This document shows positions 61,203 through 64,000 of a stretch of 64,000 nucleotides of DNA, piece after piece. Made by a program: the position numbers and the translations under genes. Every line of letters begins with the position of its first letter. The stretch's first letter is position 1. The notes below the pieces were generated by a model. It did not search any database. It worked only from the letters and a program-made list of their open reading frames with translations, and was not told the DNA's origin. This DNA is from Methanofollis tationis (GTDB taxonomy: Archaea > Halobacteriota > Methanomicrobia > Methanomicrobiales > Methanofollaceae): contig NZ_JABXWR010000001.1 in assembly GCF_013377755.1 (NCBI RefSeq), forward strand, positions 507,104 to 571,103, written 5' to 3'.

Positions 61203-64000
61203 GTGCACCTGATCGTCGCAGAGAAGAATATCTCGGCCCGGCGGATCGCCGCCATGCTTGCGGGAAACAACCACGTCACGAATAAAAAAGAGGGCGGGGT
61301 CGACACCTACGCCTTCGACGACACCGTCCTCGTCGGCCTGAAGGGGCACGTCGTCGAGGTCGATTTCGTAGAGGGCTACACGAACTGGCGGAGCGAGGAG
61401 CGCCCTCCCCGCTCCCTCATCGACGCCGGGATCGTCAAGCGCCCGACCGAAAAGCGCATCGTCTCTCTTCTTCAGAAACTCGCGAAAAAGGCCGACCTCG
61501 TTACCATCGCCACCGATTTCGATACCGAGGGGGAACTGATCGGCAAGGAGGCATACGAACTCGTCAGGGCGGTGAACAAGGATGTGCGGATCCTGCGGGC
61601 CAGGTTCTCGGCGATCACCCCGCAGGAGATCAAACGGGCCTTCTCCGAACTGACCGAACTCGACTTCGCCCTCGCCGCCGCCGGGGAGTCGCGCCAGATC
61701 ATCGATCTGATGTGGGGGGCGTCGCTGACCCGCTTCATCTCGATTGCGGCACGGCGCGGGGGCGCGAACATCCTCTCGGTGGGCCGGGTGCAGAGCCCGA
61801 CCCTTGCGATGATCGCCGACCGGGAAAAGGAGATCGAGTCCTTCGTCCCGCAGAAATACTGGATGCTCACCCTCGACACGAAAAAAGACGGCACGCCTCT
61901 TGAACTCCGCCATACCCACGGCCGGTTCGTCGATCATGACGACGCCCTCGCCGCCAGGAAACGGACGACAGAGCCGCTCACCGTCACCGAGGTGAAGGAG
62001 GGCGTCAAGAACGACCGCGCCCCCACACCTTTCGATACCACCTCCCTCCTCGTCGCCGCAGGACGGCTCGGCTTTTCCGCGGCAAATGCGATGCGGGTCG
62101 CAGAAGACCTCTACATGAACGGTTTCATCTCGTACCCGAGGACCGACAACACCGTCTACCCGGCAAGCCTCAACCTCGACGAGGTGCTCGGCGTGCTGAA
62201 GACCACCGCCTTCTCGGGAGATGTCGCATGGGTGGAGCGGCACAGGCGTCCAGAACCCACCCGCGGCAAGAAATCGAGCACCGATCACCCGCCCATCCAC
62301 CCGACCGGGGCGGCGACGCCTGCACAGCTCGGCGAAGAGCGCTGGAAACTCTATGAACTCGTGGTGCGGCGTTTCCTTGCCACCCTCTCACCGGACGCGA
62401 GATGGCTCACCATGAAGGTGAACTTCGACGCCGGGGGCGAGCCCTATACGGTCACCGGCGGGCAGCTCAAAGAGGAGGGGTGGCGGCGCGTCTACCCGTA
62501 CAGCGAGGCGGCCGAACGGCTGATCCCGGCCTGCACCGTCGGCGAACGTCTCCCGATCCTTGGTGTGAACCTCGAGGAGAAAGAGACCCAGCCTCCACCC
62601 CGCTACACCCAGAGCCGGTTGATCCAGACGATGGAAGAACTGGGCCTGGGCACAAAGAGCACCCGCCACGAGGTGATTGGAAAACTCGTCTCCCGGCGCT
62701 ACGTGCAGGGCAACCCCCTTCGGCCGACGCTCGTGGGGCGGGCGGTCGTTGAGTCCCTTGAAAAACACGCCGACACGATCACCAGGCCGGACATGACTCG
62801 CACCCTTGAGGCGTCCATGCAGCAGATCAAGGAGAGCACCCGGACGCGCGACGATGTCGTTGGCGAGTCGCGCGCCATGCTCCACTCGGTCTTCGACGAT
62901 CTCGAAGCGCATGAAGAGCAGATCGGTGCGGAGATCATGGACCGGACCGTCGAGGAGCGGACGGTCGGCCCCTGCCCGGTCTGCGGGAAAGACCTCCAGA
63001 TCAGGCAGGTCCACGGCGCCTCCCAGTTCATCGGCTGTTCCGGGTATCCTGAGTGCACCTTCAATATCAGCCTTCCCGGCGTGCAGTGGGGCAAGGCGAT
63101 CCGCCTGGATCAGGTCTGCGAGCAGCACCGCCTCAACCATATCAGGCTGATCAGGAAGGGTGCGCGGCCATGGGACATCGGCTGCCCCCTCTGCTCGCAT
63201 ATCGAATCAAATGCCGCGACCCTTCGGCTGATCCCCCATATGACCGATGCCCTCCTCCAACGCCTGCATGCAAGCCACATGTACACGGTCCCCGACATCG
63301 TCCATTCGTCGGCGGCAGACCTTGCCGCCCGCCTCTCGATCGGGTCAGAAGAGGCGGAGAGACTCGTTCAGGAGGCGAACGACGTCCTCGATCTCCTGAG
63401 GCGCCGGTCTGAACTGAAGAAGTTCATCCGCGCCGAAGTCCCGCCGCGCCGCGGCCGGAGCCATGCGAAGATCGCACAGAAAATGGCCGCAGCGGGGATC
63501 GACGACATAGCGGCGCTCGGATCTGCCCGTGTGGACGTCCTGAAGGAGGTCGGTCTCTCGGATGAGGAGACACAGGGCCTCAGGGCAAAGGCGCAGGCGA
63601 TCCGGAGCGAACGGCGGCTGCGCGAGGCCGGTCTTCCGGCGGTGAGCGTCAAGAAATACCTCGAGGCCGGGATCGCCGGTCCCGAAGACTTCGCCGCACT
63701 TCACCCGGCCTATATCAGCGCGAAGAGCGGGGTGCGGGTGGAGACCGTCTGCAAACATGCAGAGGCCGCCTGCAGCAGCGCCGGCCTCGACACCCCGCCG
63801 AAGATCACCCAGAAGCGCCTTGAAAAGGGGCGGGAAGAACTCCTCGCCTTGCCGGGCATCGGAGAACCGACGCTTGAGAAACTCTACCGGGCCGGCATCG
63901 TCGACGCCGCAAGTCTTGCCGCCGCCGACCCTGAACGGGCTTCGGCGGCATCGGGCATCCCGGCGGCAAAGATCCGCTCCTGCATTGCATCTATATCGGC
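61203..64000 (+). CDS. topA: DNA topoisomerase I, type IA (3' end outside the window)
   Basis: Open for about 932 codons from GTG 61203 to the window end. LIVAEKNISARRIAAMLAGN opens the TOPRIM domain (acidic triad in ATDFDTEGELIG), SVGRVQSPTLAMIADRE and FISYPRTDNTVYP (catalytic Tyr) form the core, and NLIDPPTRYTQSRLIQTM-like PPPRYTQSRLIQTMEELG follows. A zinc finger (CPVCGKDL ... IGCSGYPEC) and a long C-terminal region with several helix-hairpin-helix repeats (LLALPGIGEPTLEKLY; GLSDEETQGL) extend it. Relaxes negative supercoils. Start GTG is set three bases after gatB. Confidence 0.95.
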   Translation, partial: MHLIVAEKNISARRIAAMLAGNNHVTNKKEGGVDTYAFDDTVLVGLKGHVVEVDFVEGYTNWRSEERPPRSLIDAGIVKRPTEKRIVSLLQKLAKKADLVTIATDFDTEGELIGKEAYELVRAVNKDVRILRARFSAITPQEIKRAFSELTELDFALAAAGESRQIIDLMWGASLTRFISIAARRGGANILSVGRVQSPTLAMIADREKEIESFVPQKYWMLTLDTKKDGTPLELRHTHGRFVDHDDALAARKRTTEPLTVTEVKEGVKNDRAPTPFDTTSLLVAAGRLGFSAANAMRVAEDLYMNGFISYPRTDNTVYPASLNLDEVLGVLKTTAFSGDVAWVERHRRPEPTRGKKSSTDHPPIHPTGAATPAQLGEERWKLYELVVRRFLATLSPDARWLTMKVNFDAGGEPYTVTGGQLKEEGWRRVYPYSEAAERLIPACTVGERLPILGVNLEEKETQPPPRYTQSRLIQTMEELGLGTKSTRHEVIGKLVSRRYVQGNPLRPTLVGRAVVESLEKHADTITRPDMTRTLEASMQQIKESTRTRDDVVGESRAMLHSVFDDLEAHEEQIGAEIMDRTVEERTVGPCPVCGKDLQIRQVHGASQFIGCSGYPECTFNISLPGVQWGKAIRLDQVCEQHRLNHIRLIRKGARPWDIGCPLCSHIESNAATLRLIPHMTDALLQRLHASHMYTVPDIVHSSAADLAARLSIGSEEAERLVQEANDVLDLLRRRSELKKFIRAEVPPRRGRSHAKIAQKMAAAGIDDIAALGSARVDVLKEVGLSDEETQGLRAKAQAIRSERRLREAGLPAVSVKKYLEAGIAGPEDFAALHPAYISAKSGVRVETVCKHAEAACSSAGLDTPPKITQKRLEKGREELLALPGIGEPTLEKLYRAGIVDAASLAAADPERASAASGIPAAKIRSCIASIS

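Noticed and set aside
60381-62300. 639-codon minus-strand frame opposite gatB and topA
   Set aside because: Same kind of shadow; both plus-strand genes have complete catalytic motifs.
1-64000. CRISPR array, prophage or restriction-modification locus
   Set aside because: No regularly spaced direct repeats, no Cas, capsid, integrase or modification genes were seen; the only mobile element recognised is the IS256 copy.

Overview
The window is a GC-rich stretch of an archaeal chromosome and almost certainly comes from a hydrogenotrophic methanogen of the order Methanomicrobiales (Methanoculleus/Methanofollis-like; the genus cannot be fixed from the sequence alone). The evidence is archaeal ribosomal protein L10e, an archaeal histone, replication factor C large subunit and family B DNA polymerase (both with C-terminal PIP-like motifs), archaeal-type MetK, archaemetzincin, GatCAB, two methanogenesis marker proteins (Mmp2 and MtxX/Mmp4), a 2-oxoglutarate:ferredoxin oxidoreductase, and TATA-box promoters that often sit about 25-30 nt upstream of a start codon, as in leaderless transcripts.

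Layout. 1-1.2 kb: end of a sulfonate/nitrate-type ABC transporter. 1.2-1.75 kb: rpl10e. 1.8-8.7 kb: a tightly packed plus-strand operon for part of the reductive TCA branch (fumarate hydratase alpha/beta, KorDABC, SucCD), closed by a diadenylate cyclase whose start codon overlaps the sucD stop. 8.7-14.1 kb: accessory genes (two transport/cell-surface genes, an acetyltransferase, DUF169, a membrane protein) and a decayed gene tail. 14.1-17.5 kb: metK-hisG-hisA-hisB. 17.5-20.1 kb: a gene-poor zone with a perfect long hairpin, then histone and the mmp2-mtxX pair on the minus strand. 20.1-23.2 kb: a strongly structured intergenic segment, rfcL, UPF0146, archaemetzincin. 23.2-27.8 kb: an IS256-family insertion that has cut off the front of a universal stress protein gene, two tandem NhaD/ArsB-type transporters and an intact universal stress protein. 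27.8-31.4 kb: HEAT-repeat protein and the NAD operon nadX-nadA-nadC. 31.5-40.2 kb: tRNA methylthiotransferase, PolB, malate dehydrogenase, pyrD-pyrK, an MFS transporter. 40.3-44.5 kb: flavodoxin/DUF2156/GNAT cluster and iorA-iorB. 44.68 kb: tRNA-Ile(GAU). 45-48.5 kb: EVE-domain protein, RecQ, SerRS. 49.2-49.9 kb: a gene-free, hairpin-rich zone. 49.9-53.9 kb: XPD/DinG-like helicase-ogt-panE-mobA. 54-64 kb: MscS channel, purB, a SnoaL-like protein, an asparagine-synthetase-like protein coupled to gatCAB, and topA running off the end.

The core genes form a coherent autotrophic methanogen core: carbon flow from malate/fumarate to 2-oxoglutarate, NAD, histidine, SAM, pyrimidine and purine synthesis, tRNA-dependent amidation, and replication/repair. 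No CRISPR array, prophage or obvious defence island is visible. The points most worth following up are the diadenylate cyclase coupled to the TCA operon, the asparagine-synthetase-like protein with a shortened glutaminase domain in front of gatCAB, the structured RNA candidate ahead of rfcL, the recurring GC-rich hairpin element, and the IS256-linked loss of half a stress-protein gene.
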